A stretch of DNA of 64,000 bases from Eubacteriales bacterium (GCA_030536855.1 JAUNPK010000017.1:1-64000), one strand, 5' to 3'. Shown: positions 54,001 to 63,171, counted from the first letter of the stretch. Notes: generated by a model from the letters alone, not told the origin. Made by a program: numbers and translations.

Positions 54001-55548
54001 GTTCTCTATTCTGAAAGAAATAGGAACTTTAGGGTTAACAAAGGTTGAAAATCTGTCAATTATTTCTCCGTTTTTTACTTTTACGGCACCAATCTCGATT
54101 ATTCTATCTACAAGAGCTGAAAAACCTGTCGTTTCCAAATCAAATACAACAAATGTATCATCTTTAAAGGACTGTCCCTTTGAATTCGTTACCACCTGTT
54201 TAGTGTCGTCAACAAGGTATGCCTCAACACCGTAAATAACTTTAAAGTCCAGTTTTTCACCTTTTTTCTTGTACTCAAATTCAAGGTCATCCATAACGTG
54301 TTTGCACTCGGTAAAAGCCTGTACAACTCCATGATCCGTTATCGCTATGGCTTTATGTCCCCACTTTACCGCTTGTCTGATAATATCCCCTGCACTTGAT
54401 ACTCCATCCATATCACTCATTTTTGTATGACAGTGAAGTTCCACTCTCTTATGCAAAGCAAGGTCACTTCTTGTAACTCTTGTATCAACACCCTTTCTTA
54501 TTCCCGAAACGTTAGATAATGCAATCTCCTGATCATATTTATCCAAAGAGGCAATGCCTTTAATTTTGAGAAAGTTCTTTTTCTTTATAAACTCCATAAG
54601 CTCAGGAAGCTGCTCATTCTTTGCAAACATTTTTACCATAATGGTATCGGTAAAATCAGTAACAGAAAACATTATAATAGTTCTTTCGTTTCTGATTTCT
54701 CTTGTTTCAACACCTCTTACCATTCCTGAGATTACAACATCACCTATTGCAGTATCTATCTGCTCAATAGGAACCGGTTCATCATCAAAGTCTCTTCCGT
54801 ACAATACATCCGTGTTAGCCGGTTTTTTATGATAAGAAAGATCTTTTCCTGCAGATCCTCTCTCATTAAAGTAAGCAGCCGCTTTAGCTTTTTGTTCCGC
54901 CTTCTTCTCAGACGCATTCTTCGCTTTTTTTTCTGCAGACTTTTCATCACCATTATTATCATTAGCTGCTGCCATCATATTTTCTTCTATCTGCTTTACT
55001 CGAAGGCTCAGCTTATGGGCATTTTCCCTTTCATAATGACTCTCTGTCTTATGAGCATACTTGTACTCAACATCAACATCAAATCCAAATCTGTTAAGAA
55101 ATACTTTTTGAAAATAGTCCCTTAAATTATCAGCATATGTTCTGGCAAGAAATCCATCCTCCAGTGTAAGCACCAGCAAATCTTCCTTTTCAAATTCCCA
55201 TGATGAATTTTTAAAAAGATTGTATTCCAATGTCCAATATCTTTCCAGTTCAAACAGAATACTGTCATAATACACTTCCATAATATTACTTGGCGTATAT
55301 TGTTTTGAAAGATTATACCTGTCAATAATCCTTACATCCATATTCTGTATTCTGAAAATCTGCTTTTTCAGGGCATCCTCAACCTTAACAATTATCTGCT
55401 TATTAATTACTCTGTCATTTTTTATGTAAACTCTTGCCAAAGAATTGGTAGATGTTCTGGTTATATTCAAAACTTCAGCATTAACCATATAAACAGCTAT
55501 TTCTTCAGGCAATCTTAAATTTTTAAAAACCTCAAAAAACTTATACAT
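51055..55548 (-). CDS. polC: DNA polymerase III alpha subunit, PolC type
   Basis: 1497 residues. Replicative polymerase of low-GC Gram-positives with built-in proofreading. Order: N-terminal domains (about 1-230), a charged linker, OB domain (about 255-350), PHP domain beginning ELHCHTKMSDMDG (about 369), the DEDD exonuclease inserted in it (VVFDLETTGFSALVDRIIEIG, about 464), the rest of PHP, a zinc motif (CPECF...CPECGHKL, about 960-990), the catalytic palm with DIDLNFSNEYQ (about 1014) and ending with HhH repeats. Start ATG at 55548 follows taggagttgtttttt. It is the last gene of the dxr-rseP-ispG string, 12 bases after ispG. Confidence 0.97.
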   Translation of the reverse strand: MYKFFEVFKNLRLPEEIAVYMVNAEVLNITRTSTNSLARVYIKNDRVINKQIIVKVEDALKKQIFRIQNMDVRIIDRYNLSKQYTPSNIMEVYYDSILFELERYWTLEYNLFKNSSWEFEKEDLLVLTLEDGFLARTYADNLRDYFQKVFLNRFGFDVDVEYKYAHKTESHYERENAHKLSLRVKQIEENMMAAANDNNGDEKSAEKKAKNASEKKAEQKAKAAAYFNERGSAGKDLSYHKKPANTDVLYGRDFDDEPVPIEQIDTAIGDVVISGMVRGVETREIRNERTIIMFSVTDFTDTIMVKMFAKNEQLPELMEFIKKKNFLKIKGIASLDKYDQEIALSNVSGIRKGVDTRVTRSDLALHKRVELHCHTKMSDMDGVSSAGDIIRQAVKWGHKAIAITDHGVVQAFTECKHVMDDLEFEYKKKGEKLDFKVIYGVEAYLVDDTKQVVTNSKGQSFKDDTFVVFDLETTGFSALVDRIIEIGAVKVKNGEIIDRFSTFVNPKVPISFRIENLTGISDSMVMDAPVIEEVLPKFLEFCKDCVLVAHNAEFDTSFIIHNAENLGLDIDLTYIDTVLLSQFLIPNLHNYKLDTLTKHLNVVLENHHRAVDDAEATACIYIKLVEMLYERDIFTLDKLNEEAKLDDESIRKLHQYHCIILASNEMGRINLYRLISASHLQYFNRFPKIPKSLVNKHREGLIVGSACEAGELFRAMVNGRSEAEIARIINFYDYLEVQPVGNNMFMIDKEDYYVKSVEDLRDLNRKVISYGEKFNKPVVATCDVHFLNPEDEVYRRIIMAGKGFDDADNQAPLYLHTTEEMLHEFDYLGSEKAYEIVVTNTNKIMDMCEKISPVRPDKRPPVIENSDQMLRNICNNRAHEIYGPKLPKIVTERLERELNSIISNGYSVMYIIAQKLVWKSNDDGYLVGSRGSVGSSFAATMAGITEVNPLSPHYLCPECFYVDFDSDEVKAFAGGAGCDMPDKICPECGHKLNKMGFDIPFETFLGFKGNKEPDIDLNFSNEYQSKAHAYTEVIFGKGQTFKAGTIGTVAEKTAYGYVFKYFEDKSEKTGIKQVKRRCEIERIAEGCTEIRRTTGQHPGGIVVLPIGDEIHSFTPVQHPANDMKSTIVTTHFDYHSIDHNLLKLDILGHLDPTMIRMLQDLTGIDPLEIPLDSKEVMSLFKDTSALGIKPEDIGGCKLGALGIPEFGTDFAMQMLIDTKPQYFSDLVRIAGLSHGTDVWLGNAETLLKEGKATISTAICTRDDIMIYLIQKGLESELAFTIMEKVRKGKGLTPEWEQIMKEHGVPDWYIWSCNKIKYMFPKAHAAAYVMMAWRVAYCKVFYPLAYYCAYYSIRADAFDYEKMAMGRDKLEYFMNEYKSKKEAGTISKVEEDELKDMRIVQEMYARGFEFVPIDIYKAKARTFQIIDGKIMPSFKVIAKVGESAGESIEIAARDGEFLSKDDLRQRAKIGQTVIEKLSDLGLLNGMADSNQLSLFDVI

Positions 55549-55560
55549 AAAAAACAACTC

Positions 55561-56616
55561 CTACGCGTTCCAATTGTCAAGCTCATACTTTAATGCAGAA
55601 AGCAACTCTTCCTCTTTTACTTTCTTCATAATTTCTCCATTCTTAATTAGTACGCCGCAGCCATCACCACCTGCAATACCAATATCCGCTTCTTTTGCCT
55701 CGCCAGGGCCGTTAACAACGCAACCCATTACGGCGACCTTAATATCCAAATCGTAATCTTTTACCATATTTTCAACCTGTGTAGCCAATCCTATAAGATC
55801 TATTTTGGTTCTTCCACAGGTAGGACAGGAAACAACTTCTATTCCTCCCTTTCTTAATTCAAGGGTTCTAAGAATAATCTTGGCCGCTTCAATTTCTTTT
55901 ACCGGATCACCTGTAAGAGAAACTCTTATAGTATCACCTATTCCCTGACCTAAAATAAGACCAAGACCTATAGATGATTTTATGCTTCCGGAAAATACCG
56001 TCCCCGATTCTGTGATGCCGACATGGAGAGGATAATTAGTTTGACGGGCTATAAGCTCATGGGCTTTAACGCACATCATTACATCTGAGGATTTTATACT
56101 TACAACAAGGTTATCATACCCCAAATCTTCGATAATTCTTATCTTGTCCAAGGCACTTTCCACTATTCCCTCAGCAGTCACACCATTATATTTTTCCACA
56201 ATTTCTTTTTCCAGCGAGCCTGAATTAACACCAACTCTTATAGGTACATTACGTTCTTTTGCAGCTTCTACTACAGCTTTAATTTTCTCACTTCCGCCAA
56301 TGTTGCCCGGATTAATTCTAATTTTATCGGCGCCATTCTCAATTGCAGCAATAGCCATCTTATAGTCAAAATGTATATCAGCCACAAGAGGAATCTTAAT
56401 CTGTTTCTTTATCTCCTTTATGGCAAGAGCAGCTTCTTCGTTTGGTACAGTACACCGGATAATATCGCATCCGGCTCTCTCAAGGACATGAATCTGTGCT
56501 ACTGTAGCTCCAACGTCTTCTGTATTAGTATTGGTCATTGATTGAATCATAATAGGATTTCCGCCACCTATAACTTTATTACCAATTTTCACTACTTTTG
56601 TATTATCTCTATACAT
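55561..56616 (-). CDS. ispG: 4-hydroxy-3-methylbut-2-en-1-yl diphosphate synthase IspG
   Basis: 351 residues. [4Fe-4S] enzyme before IspH in isoprenoid synthesis. PIMIQSMTNTNTEDV (about 20), PLVADIHFDYKMAI (about 75), and the cluster cysteines in VVSCPTCGRTKIDL (about 263) and AVMGCVVNGPGEAKEADIGIAGG (about 299). It lies between rseP and polC, as in many Clostridia. Confidence 0.96.
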   Translation of the reverse strand: MYRDNTKVVKIGNKVIGGGNPIMIQSMTNTNTEDVGATVAQIHVLERAGCDIIRCTVPNEEAALAIKEIKKQIKIPLVADIHFDYKMAIAAIENGADKIRINPGNIGGSEKIKAVVEAAKERNVPIRVGVNSGSLEKEIVEKYNGVTAEGIVESALDKIRIIEDLGYDNLVVSIKSSDVMMCVKAHELIARQTNYPLHVGITESGTVFSGSIKSSIGLGLILGQGIGDTIRVSLTGDPVKEIEAAKIILRTLELRKGGIEVVSCPTCGRTKIDLIGLATQVENMVKDYDLDIKVAVMGCVVNGPGEAKEADIGIAGGDGCGVLIKNGEIMKKVKEEELLSALKYELDNWNA

Positions 56617-56647
56617 AAGCCCTCCTTATTATTAATATACCGAAATC

Positions 56648-58021
56648 TTAGAATAACCCCCTAATATCCTTAAACATTATATACACCATAAGTATTACAA
56701 GAAGAATCATTCCGATAAAGTGTACCATACCCTCATGTTCTTTCTTTACAGGTTTACCTCTCAGCACTTCAAGTATAAGGAATACAAGTCTTCCTCCATC
56801 AAGAGCAGGAATTGGAAGAAGATTCATAACACCAAGATTGGCACTTATAAGTCCTGCAAGATTGAGAAGATTAAGGAATACATAAAATGTACCATCAGCC
56901 TTACTTTCTTCTACAATATCACTCATAACACTTACAGTTCCCACAGGTCCCGAAAGGTCATTAACCCCCACCTGTCCTGTAAACATCATTCCAAGACTCC
57001 TAATTACTGTGTTTATACTATATCCAACCTCGCAAAATGCATATTTAATTGTCCCCATTGGCGACAACTTGGTTCTTGCGCCATAACACGCAAATCCGGT
57101 GTAGTAGCTTTCATTTTCCACATATTCAGGAGTCACCTTAAGGTTAACTTCTTTTCCGTCTCTGACCACCACTACATCAAGCTGTTGTCCGTTACATGAT
57201 GTAATTGCCTCAGTTACCTGAGTATTGTTTGTCATTTCAACACCATTAATGGACTTTATTATATCTTTTGCTTTTATTCCGGCTTTGTCTGCAGGAGTAT
57301 CCTCTGACACAGAACTTATCATACAATTCTCAGAAATAACTATTCCCATCTGATATTTTTCCTGTTTTACATACTGTGGAGTAAGAGTTGTTGTATACTT
57401 TTCCCCATCCCTTACATAGGTTATTTTCATTTCTTTATCAGCATGATAATATCTGTAAAACGAATAATCCCTATAGAATGTCACGCCCTGATTATTCACC
57501 TTAACAATCTTATCTCCCACCTGAAGGCCTGCCTGAGTAGCCGGGGAATTATCATAAATCACATCAACAGTACAAGGATCATATCCAATACTGCCAATAA
57601 TTACAATCGCACATACAAACGCAAGAATAAAGTTAAAAATCGGTCCTGCGGCTATAACAGCAATTCTTGACCATACTGACTTGTTGGCAAATGATTTAGA
57701 CATATCATACCCTTTATCCAAAGCACTTTCCAAAGCCTTCTGCGACATATAAGATCCTTCATCTTTTAAATCCCCATCTTCATCATCCGATTCAGATTCA
57801 ATAAAATCCTGCCCAAGCATTATACATGCCCCTCCAAACGGAAGAAGTTTCAGGCAATATTCCGTTTCCCCCTTTTTAAAATGTATAAGTTTAGGTCCAA
57901 AGCCAAGGGAAAATTCAACTACTGTTATTCCATTAGCCTTGGCCACAATAAAATGACCGAATTCATGAATTATAATTATGATACTAAGTACCAGTATTGC
58001 CAGTATTATATTAAGAACCAC
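56648..58021 (-). CDS. rseP: RseP/RasP-type site-2 membrane metalloprotease
   Basis: 457 residues. Intramembrane zinc protease. HEFGH at 19-23 is the active site, with NLLPIPALDGGR near the C-terminus supplying the third ligand. There are two PDZ domains (QAGLQVGDKIVKVNNQGV and DKAGIKAKDIIKSINGVEM). Between the first and second helices is an acidic insert (about 72-110, ESESDDEDGD). Start GTG at 58021, one base past the dxr stop, after aggtggtaga; a TTG at 58039 inside dxr is less likely. In Firmicutes this enzyme cleaves anti-sigma factors and signal-peptide remnants. Confidence 0.92.
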   Translation of the reverse strand: MVLNIILAILVLSIIIIIHEFGHFIVAKANGITVVEFSLGFGPKLIHFKKGETEYCLKLLPFGGACIMLGQDFIESESDDEDGDLKDEGSYMSQKALESALDKGYDMSKSFANKSVWSRIAVIAAGPIFNFILAFVCAIVIIGSIGYDPCTVDVIYDNSPATQAGLQVGDKIVKVNNQGVTFYRDYSFYRYYHADKEMKITYVRDGEKYTTTLTPQYVKQEKYQMGIVISENCMISSVSEDTPADKAGIKAKDIIKSINGVEMTNNTQVTEAITSCNGQQLDVVVVRDGKEVNLKVTPEYVENESYYTGFACYGARTKLSPMGTIKYAFCEVGYSINTVIRSLGMMFTGQVGVNDLSGPVGTVSVMSDIVEESKADGTFYVFLNLLNLAGLISANLGVMNLLPIPALDGGRLVFLILEVLRGKPVKKEHEGMVHFIGMILLVILMVYIMFKDIRGLF

Positions 58022-58022
58022 T

Positions 58023-59165
58023 CTACCACCTGCTTTCAACTAACTCATATACCGACTTCTCCGTTGCAAGAATCTCATCAACTGAAGGATTATCAATAAA
58101 TACAGTTTCGTTCATTGAATACTCAATTATATCCGGAATATCCAGATATTTTATCTTTCTGTCAAGGAATTTTGCCACAGCAAGTTCATTAGCAGCATTG
58201 AATGCTGTTGGTATATTACCACCTCTGTCTGATGCATCATAAGCAAGGCGCAATCCCTTAAATGTATCAAAATCCGGTTTTTCAAAGGTTATACTACCCA
58301 ATTCGTAAAAATCCAGTCTCTTTGTATTAAGTTCTCTTCTATGAGGATAATAGAGCGCATACTGTATAGGAAGTCTCATATCAGGACTACCCAACTGTGC
58401 CATAATACCGCCATCTACAAATTCCACCATAGAATGGATAATGCTCTGTGGCTGGATGATAACCTGCACCTTAGATGAAGGAACATCAAAAAGCCATTGT
58501 GCCTCCATAACTTCCAAACCTTTATTTACCATAGTTGAAGAATCTATTGTGATTTTTTTGCCCATAGACCAATTTGGATGGTTAAGAGCATCCTCCAATG
58601 TGACATTAACAAGCTCTTCTCTTTTCTTTCCTCTGAATGGACCACCTGAAGCAGTGAGAAGTATTTTATCAACTTCTCTATGATACTCTCCATTCAGAGA
58701 CTGGAATATAGCAGAATGCTCACTATCTACAGGGTATATATTTACATTACACTCTTTAGCAAGTTTCATAATTATATGTCCTGCAGTAACCAAAGTCTCC
58801 TTATTAGCAAGTGCAATATCCTTATGTGCTTTAATAGCCTCTATTGTAGGAATAATACCCATCATTCCCACAACAGCAGTAAGAACAATATCTGCGGAAG
58901 CGATAGTCGCCACTTCAACAAGGCCTTCCTCACCATAAACAATTCTAACGTCCATATCACCAAGAAGTACTTTCAACTCCGGGACTAATTCTTCTTTACC
59001 AACACATACAAGCTCCGGTTTAAATTCTCTTACCTGGTCGGCAAGTTCCTTAACTCTGGTTCCGGCAGCTAATGCAACAACCTTAATATCATTATTTCTT
59101 CTTACCACATCTAAGGTCTGTGTTCCGATAGACCCTGTTGAACCTAATAATGAAATTCCTCTCAT
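58023..59165 (-). CDS. dxr: 1-deoxy-D-xylulose-5-phosphate reductoisomerase
   Basis: 380 residues. First committed step of the MEP route. NADPH fold GISLLGSTGSIGTQTLDV at the start, ALANKETLVTAGHIIM (about 120), NVYPVDSEHSAIFQ-type block (NIYPVDSEHSAIFQSL, about 142), LTASGGPFRGKKREEL and HPNWSMGKKITIDSSTMVNKGLE (split, about 200). Start at ATG 59165, six bases after GGAG; the ATG at 59177 overlaps that site. Confidence 0.96.
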   Translation of the reverse strand: MRGISLLGSTGSIGTQTLDVVRRNNDIKVVALAAGTRVKELADQVREFKPELVCVGKEELVPELKVLLGDMDVRIVYGEEGLVEVATIASADIVLTAVVGMMGIIPTIEAIKAHKDIALANKETLVTAGHIIMKLAKECNVNIYPVDSEHSAIFQSLNGEYHREVDKILLTASGGPFRGKKREELVNVTLEDALNHPNWSMGKKITIDSSTMVNKGLEVMEAQWLFDVPSSKVQVIIQPQSIIHSMVEFVDGGIMAQLGSPDMRLPIQYALYYPHRRELNTKRLDFYELGSITFEKPDFDTFKGLRLAYDASDRGGNIPTAFNAANELAVAKFLDRKIKYLDIPDIIEYSMNETVFIDNPSVDEILATEKSVYELVESRW

Positions 59166-59181
59166 AATCTTCTCCATTCAG

Positions 59182-59997
59182 TTAAATCATATAAAAATTA
59201 TTCAACAGTAAAACAGCCCAATAAACAACAGGTGCTGTAAATATAACACTGTCAAATCTGTCTAAAATACCACCATGCCCCGGAATAATATTGCCGTAAT
59301 CCTTAACATTATGGTTTCTTTTTATTGCAGAAGCAGCCAAATCGCCGACAATTGAAATTATTGCCCCTATAAAGCTTGCAATTCCAAATGTAATTACAGG
59401 ATGTAAAAATACTTCTGACATTCTCGGACTTACAATATATCCATACAATAATCCCAATACTGTAGCACCAATAATGCCTCCAATAGCCCCTTCGATAGAT
59501 TTCTTAGGTGATAATTCCGGTGCCATTTTATGCTTTCCTAACATAACTCCTGTGAAGTAAGCAAATGTATCATTCCCCCATGAAGAAACAAATATTAACC
59601 ATACAATATAAATTCCGTCACTGAACATTCTTGTTTCGTAAATGTATGAAATCATCACAACAACATACATAATACCAAAGAATGCCCACATAATATCTTC
59701 TGCTTTATATTTTGGAAATGCAAACACATAAACTGACATAAGACTAATAAAAGTTAATACCAGTATAAATATACTATATTGCGAATTATCAAAAAGAATA
59801 CTTAAATAGTATAATACAGCAGCAATATAGCAGACTATCCCCAACAATGTTTTCTCCAGTTTATTGACTCTTAGAAGTTCAAACATCCCTACAAGTGAGA
59901 TAAACATACACAACGCATATAAAAGCCATCCTCCTAAGTAAAGTGAAGGAACAAAGATTAACACCAAAGATATACCGCTCATTATTCTAGTAAGCAT
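59182..59997 (-). CDS. cdsA: Phosphatidate cytidylyltransferase
   Basis: 271 residues, about eight membrane helices. It makes CDP-diacylglycerol. Signature near the C-terminus: SAIKRNHNVKDYGNIIPGHG and GGILDRFDSVIFTAP, including the metal-binding DRFDS. One base from uppS. Confidence 0.95.
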   Translation of the reverse strand: MLTRIMSGISLVLIFVPSLYLGGWLLYALCMFISLVGMFELLRVNKLEKTLLGIVCYIAAVLYYLSILFDNSQYSIFILVLTFISLMSVYVFAFPKYKAEDIMWAFFGIMYVVVMISYIYETRMFSDGIYIVWLIFVSSWGNDTFAYFTGVMLGKHKMAPELSPKKSIEGAIGGIIGATVLGLLYGYIVSPRMSEVFLHPVITFGIASFIGAIISIVGDLAASAIKRNHNVKDYGNIIPGHGGILDRFDSVIFTAPVVYWAVLLLNNFYMI

Positions 59998-59998
59998 A

Positions 59999-60733
59999 TT
60001 ATTCCTCCTTTACGCCACCAAATCTTCTCTCTCGTTTATTATATTTCTCACATGCCTTAATGAGTTCTTCTCTATTAAAATCAGGCCAGAGAACATCTGT
60101 AAAATAAAATTCCGTGTATGCAAGCTGCCATGGAAGATAATTAGATAACCTCTGCTCTCCACTTGTTCTTATAAGCAGATCCGGATCCGGAAGTTCCCAT
60201 GTATCTAAATTATCATTTATTAATTTCTCATCTATATCATCTGGATTAATTTCCCCTGCTGCTACTTTCTGTGCAATTTTTCTAACACTTCTGGCTATTT
60301 CATCTCTTCCACCGTAATTAATGGCAATAGTAAAATTAAGGCCGGTATTATTCTTTGTCTTTTCTTCCAAATTAACAATACTTTCCACAATATCTTCACT
60401 TAATTCTTCTCTTCTTCCTATAACTCGGCATCTTACATTATTCTTCATGGATTTCTTTACACAATCCTTTAGATATTTTCTTAAGATACCCATCAATGTC
60501 CCAACTTCTTCTTCTGATCTTTTCCAATTCTCTGTAGAAAAAGCATATACGGTAAAATACTGAATTCCCAGATCATCAGCTATATAAAGCATATCTTCAA
60601 CAACCTTACTTCCCTGCACATGTCCGTAAGTTCTTGGCATAAACCTCTTTTTTGCCCATCTTCCGTTACCATCAAGTATAACAGCCACATGAGCCGGTAT
60701 ATTCAACTCTAACTCTTCATTGTATCTGTCCAT
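59999..60733 (-). CDS. uppS: Undecaprenyl diphosphate synthase
   Basis: 244 residues. It builds the C55 carrier for peptidoglycan. HVAVILDGNGRWAKKRFMPR (about 15-34) with the catalytic D, FTVYAFSTENWKRS (about 70), NFTIAINYGGRDEI (about 133) and PDLLIRTSGEQRLSNYLPWQ (about 191). Start after cggaggattggttatt; its own promoter is at 60786-60814. Confidence 0.96.
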   Translation of the reverse strand: MDRYNEELELNIPAHVAVILDGNGRWAKKRFMPRTYGHVQGSKVVEDMLYIADDLGIQYFTVYAFSTENWKRSEEEVGTLMGILRKYLKDCVKKSMKNNVRCRVIGRREELSEDIVESIVNLEEKTKNNTGLNFTIAINYGGRDEIARSVRKIAQKVAAGEINPDDIDEKLINDNLDTWELPDPDLLIRTSGEQRLSNYLPWQLAYTEFYFTDVLWPDFNREELIKACEKYNKRERRFGGVKEE

Positions 60734-60785
60734 ATAATAACCAATCCTCCGTTGTTACAATTATATAATTATCTTACCATTTTAT

Positions 60786-60814
60786 ATAGTATAATTACAT
60801 TAATTAATTGTTAA
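60786..60814 (-). promoter_or_regulatory. Promoter of the uppS-cdsA-dxr-rseP-ispG-polC operon
   Basis: TTAACA (60809-60814), 17-base spacer, TACTAT (60786-60791) on the minus strand, about 50 bases before the uppS start. Confidence 0.6.
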
Positions 60815-60833
60815 ATATTACTATTATACGGTA

Positions 60834-60876
60834 ACAAAAAGAAGGGATGTCACACTAAGAAATAATGCAACATCCC
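60834..60876 (-). terminator. Terminator of frr
   Basis: GGGATGT (60844-60850) pairs with ACATCCC (60870-60876), loop of 19, followed on the minus strand by TTCTTTTTG. Ten bases past the frr stop; it separates pyrH-frr from the uppS operon. Confidence 0.7.
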
Positions 60877-60887
60877 ATTTTTAATTC

Positions 60888-61439
60888 TTATACCGTAAGT
60901 ATCTCTTCAGACTTTTCTTCAATTGCCTTATCAATAGCAGCTACATATTTATCTGTAAGCTTCTGAATCTCATCCTCTGCATTCTTAGCCTCATCATCTG
61001 AAATTTCTCCGGCCTTGTTCTGCTTCTTAATCTGGTCATTAGCATCTCTTCTGACATTTCTTACTGCAACCTTGGCATTATCGCCCTTCTTTTTAACATC
61101 TTTTGCAAGTTCTTTACGTCTTTCCTCTGTAAGTTCAGGGAAAATAAGTCTGATAGCTTTTCCGTCATTATTTGGAGTAATTCCAAGATCTGAAACAAGA
61201 ATAGCCTTCTCAATTTCCTTTATAAGATTTGCTTCCCATGGCTGAATCTGAATCATTCTAGCCTCAGGAACAGATATATTAGCTACCTGCTGAAGAGGTG
61301 TTGGTGTTCCATAATAATCCACTCTAATCTTATCAAGTATATGAGGATTAGCTCTTCCTGCTCTTATCGTTGTAAAATCTTCTTTAAGACTTTCAACGGA
61401 TTTCTGCATTTTTACTTCAAAATCTTTAATATCACTCAT
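60888..61439 (-). CDS. frr: Ribosome recycling factor
   Basis: 183 residues. SLKEDFTTIRAGRANPHILDKI, VDYYGTPTPLQQVANISVPEAR and IRLIFPELTEERRKELAKDVKK are the standard blocks. It splits post-termination ribosomes with EF-G. 27 bases after pyrH. Confidence 0.96.
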   Translation of the reverse strand: MSDIKDFEVKMQKSVESLKEDFTTIRAGRANPHILDKIRVDYYGTPTPLQQVANISVPEARMIQIQPWEANLIKEIEKAILVSDLGITPNNDGKAIRLIFPELTEERRKELAKDVKKKGDNAKVAVRNVRRDANDQIKKQNKAGEISDDEAKNAEDEIQKLTDKYVAAIDKAIEEKSEEILTV

Positions 61440-61466
61440 CGTATTATCTCACTTTCAAAATTTAAT

Positions 61467-62174
61467 TTAATCAACAGTAACCACTGTTCCGTTAAAGTTA
61501 CCTGACAACGCATTAACAATGCTGTTATCTTCATTAAGTCCAAAGACCATAAGCGGCATCTTATTCTCCATACACATTACAGATGCTGTCATATCAATTA
61601 CGCCCAACTGCTTATCTACCACGTCATGAATTGATATTTTATCATACTTTTTAGCATTTGGATTTACCTTAGGATCGCTGTCATAAATACCATCTACTGC
61701 CTTCGCGAGAAGAATAGCATCAGCATCCATTTCAATTGCCCTAAGTACAATTCCTGTATCTGTTGAAAAATAAGGATGCCCTGTTCCACCTGCAAAAAAT
61801 ACAACCATACCCTTCTCAAAATATTTATTAGCTCTGTCCTTTGAAAAGAGCTTTGTCATGCTTCCGCACTCAAAAGGTGTAAGTATATTGGTCTTAATTC
61901 CACATGATCTGAATATCTCAGATACATATATGCAGTTCATAATTGTGGCAAGCATACCAATCTGGTCAGCCTTAGTTCTGTCAATATTATCATTAGAACG
62001 ACCTCTCCAGTAATTTCCTCCACCAATTACAACTCCGACATCAATTCCTTTATCTATTATAGTCTTAACCTGATTAGCAATATTCTCAATTAGTTCATCA
62101 TTATATCCTGAGGCTTTATCTTTAGCCAAAGCCTCTCCGCTCAGCTTAAGAATCACTCTTTTTATGTCATTCAT
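61467..62174 (-). CDS. pyrH: UMP kinase
   Basis: 235 residues. Amino-acid-kinase fold: VILKLSGEALA at the start, GVVIGGGNYWRGR (about 47), GTGHPYFSTDTGIVLRAIEM (about 130) and DGIYDSDPKVNPNAKKYDKI (about 160). It phosphorylates UMP. Usually directly after tsf; here a bactofilin gene lies between. Confidence 0.96.
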   Translation of the reverse strand: MNDIKRVILKLSGEALAKDKASGYNDELIENIANQVKTIIDKGIDVGVVIGGGNYWRGRSNDNIDRTKADQIGMLATIMNCIYVSEIFRSCGIKTNILTPFECGSMTKLFSKDRANKYFEKGMVVFFAGGTGHPYFSTDTGIVLRAIEMDADAILLAKAVDGIYDSDPKVNPNAKKYDKISIHDVVDKQLGVIDMTASVMCMENKMPLMVFGLNEDNSIVNALSGNFNGTVVTVD

Positions 62175-62188
62175 TATTAACCTCCATA

Positions 62189-62953
62189 CTACTTGGAACT
62201 TTTCTTATTCTTTAAGTTAAATATAGAATCTGTATTAACATCTGCATAACACTGTGAGCATCTTCCATCTATTGTGGCACCGTTGTTAATCTGAACAGTC
62301 TTAGACTTAATATCTCCTACAACTATCGCTGATGAATCCACAATAACAGGACCATGAACATCTATATCGCCCTTAACAGCACCTGCAATAACAGCTGATG
62401 TTGCGCTAATATTTCCTACTATAACTGTACCCTGTCCTATCTTTACAGAACCTTTAGCCTCAATATCGCCCTCAATCTGAGCATTATTAGCAAAAACTTC
62501 ATTAGCCTTTGATGAACCAAATATAGAACCGCTAACTGTAAGTTTTCCACGACATGTGATGTTACCATCAACAGAGCCAAACAAATCAATGGAACCTATA
62601 GAATCAAGGTCTCCTTTAACAGTAAGTCCTTCAGTTATAACTGCTGTTTCATCAGCAATTTCTTCTGTATCTGCTTCCTGAGTAACCTCCGAATCCTTTT
62701 CTTCAGCAGGTTCAGCATTCATCTCTTTATCTTCCGTCTTGGAATTTAACTCTGCATCCAACTTATCAGAGATAGGGGATTCTTCTACTTCTTTCTTAAG
62801 ACTCTCAGCCATCTTGGCAAGCTCCGGATCATCTAATGTGTTAACCATTAAATCTTCATCCTTATCTTCTTCAGCTTCCTTTTCAATATCATCGCCATAA
62901 AGGCTTTTTACCTCTTCAGATAAATCATCCTTAAAATCTTTAAAAAAACTCAT
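62189..62953 (-). CDS. Bactofilin-family polymer-forming cytoskeletal protein
   Basis: 254 residues. The first about 105 are acidic and low-complexity. From about 108 to 235 is the bactofilin right-handed beta-helix: ITEGLTVKGDLDSIGSIDLF, GSVDGNITCRGKLTVSGSIFG, AQIEGDIEAKGSVKIGQGTV, and GDIKSKTVQINNGATIDGRC, each about 18 residues per turn. A late C-x-x-C (CSQC) follows. Such proteins polymerise without nucleotide and scaffold wall synthesis or motility. Start at ATG 62953, eight bases after GGAGG. It lies between tsf and pyrH, 14 bases from pyrH. Confidence 0.88.
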   Translation of the reverse strand: MSFFKDFKDDLSEEVKSLYGDDIEKEAEEDKDEDLMVNTLDDPELAKMAESLKKEVEESPISDKLDAELNSKTEDKEMNAEPAEEKDSEVTQEADTEEIADETAVITEGLTVKGDLDSIGSIDLFGSVDGNITCRGKLTVSGSIFGSSKANEVFANNAQIEGDIEAKGSVKIGQGTVIVGNISATSAVIAGAVKGDIDVHGPVIVDSSAIVVGDIKSKTVQINNGATIDGRCSQCYADVNTDSIFNLKNKKSSK

Positions 62954-63075
62954 TGTAATCTCCTCCATAGTTGAATACTGTTCAATAACACATTAAACAT
63001 GATTTGGATAAATTATATCATAAGATGACAAAATATAGAAGAAAATTTTTATTTATATCTCAAATTTATAAATTC

Positions 63076-63123
63076 CGTTAAAAAAGGAAACCCGTTCAGA
63101 TACCTATATCTGAACAGATTTCC
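63076..63123 (-). terminator. Terminator of tsf
   Basis: GGAAACCCGTTCAGATA (63086-63102) pairs with TATCTGAACAGATTTCC (63107-63123), 15 of 17 matching, loop of four, followed by TTTTTT on the minus strand. It separates (rpsB-)tsf from the bactofilin-pyrH-frr group. Confidence 0.85.
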
Positions 63124-63171
63124 TTTACACTATCTTAAATATCCTGCAAAATTTCAGTATATAATTTTATA

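Noticed and set aside
51055..55548. Several plus-strand open frames of 60-118 codons across polC
   Set aside because: They lie wholly inside a conserved coding region, lack ribosome sites and match no family; they are reverse-frame shadows.
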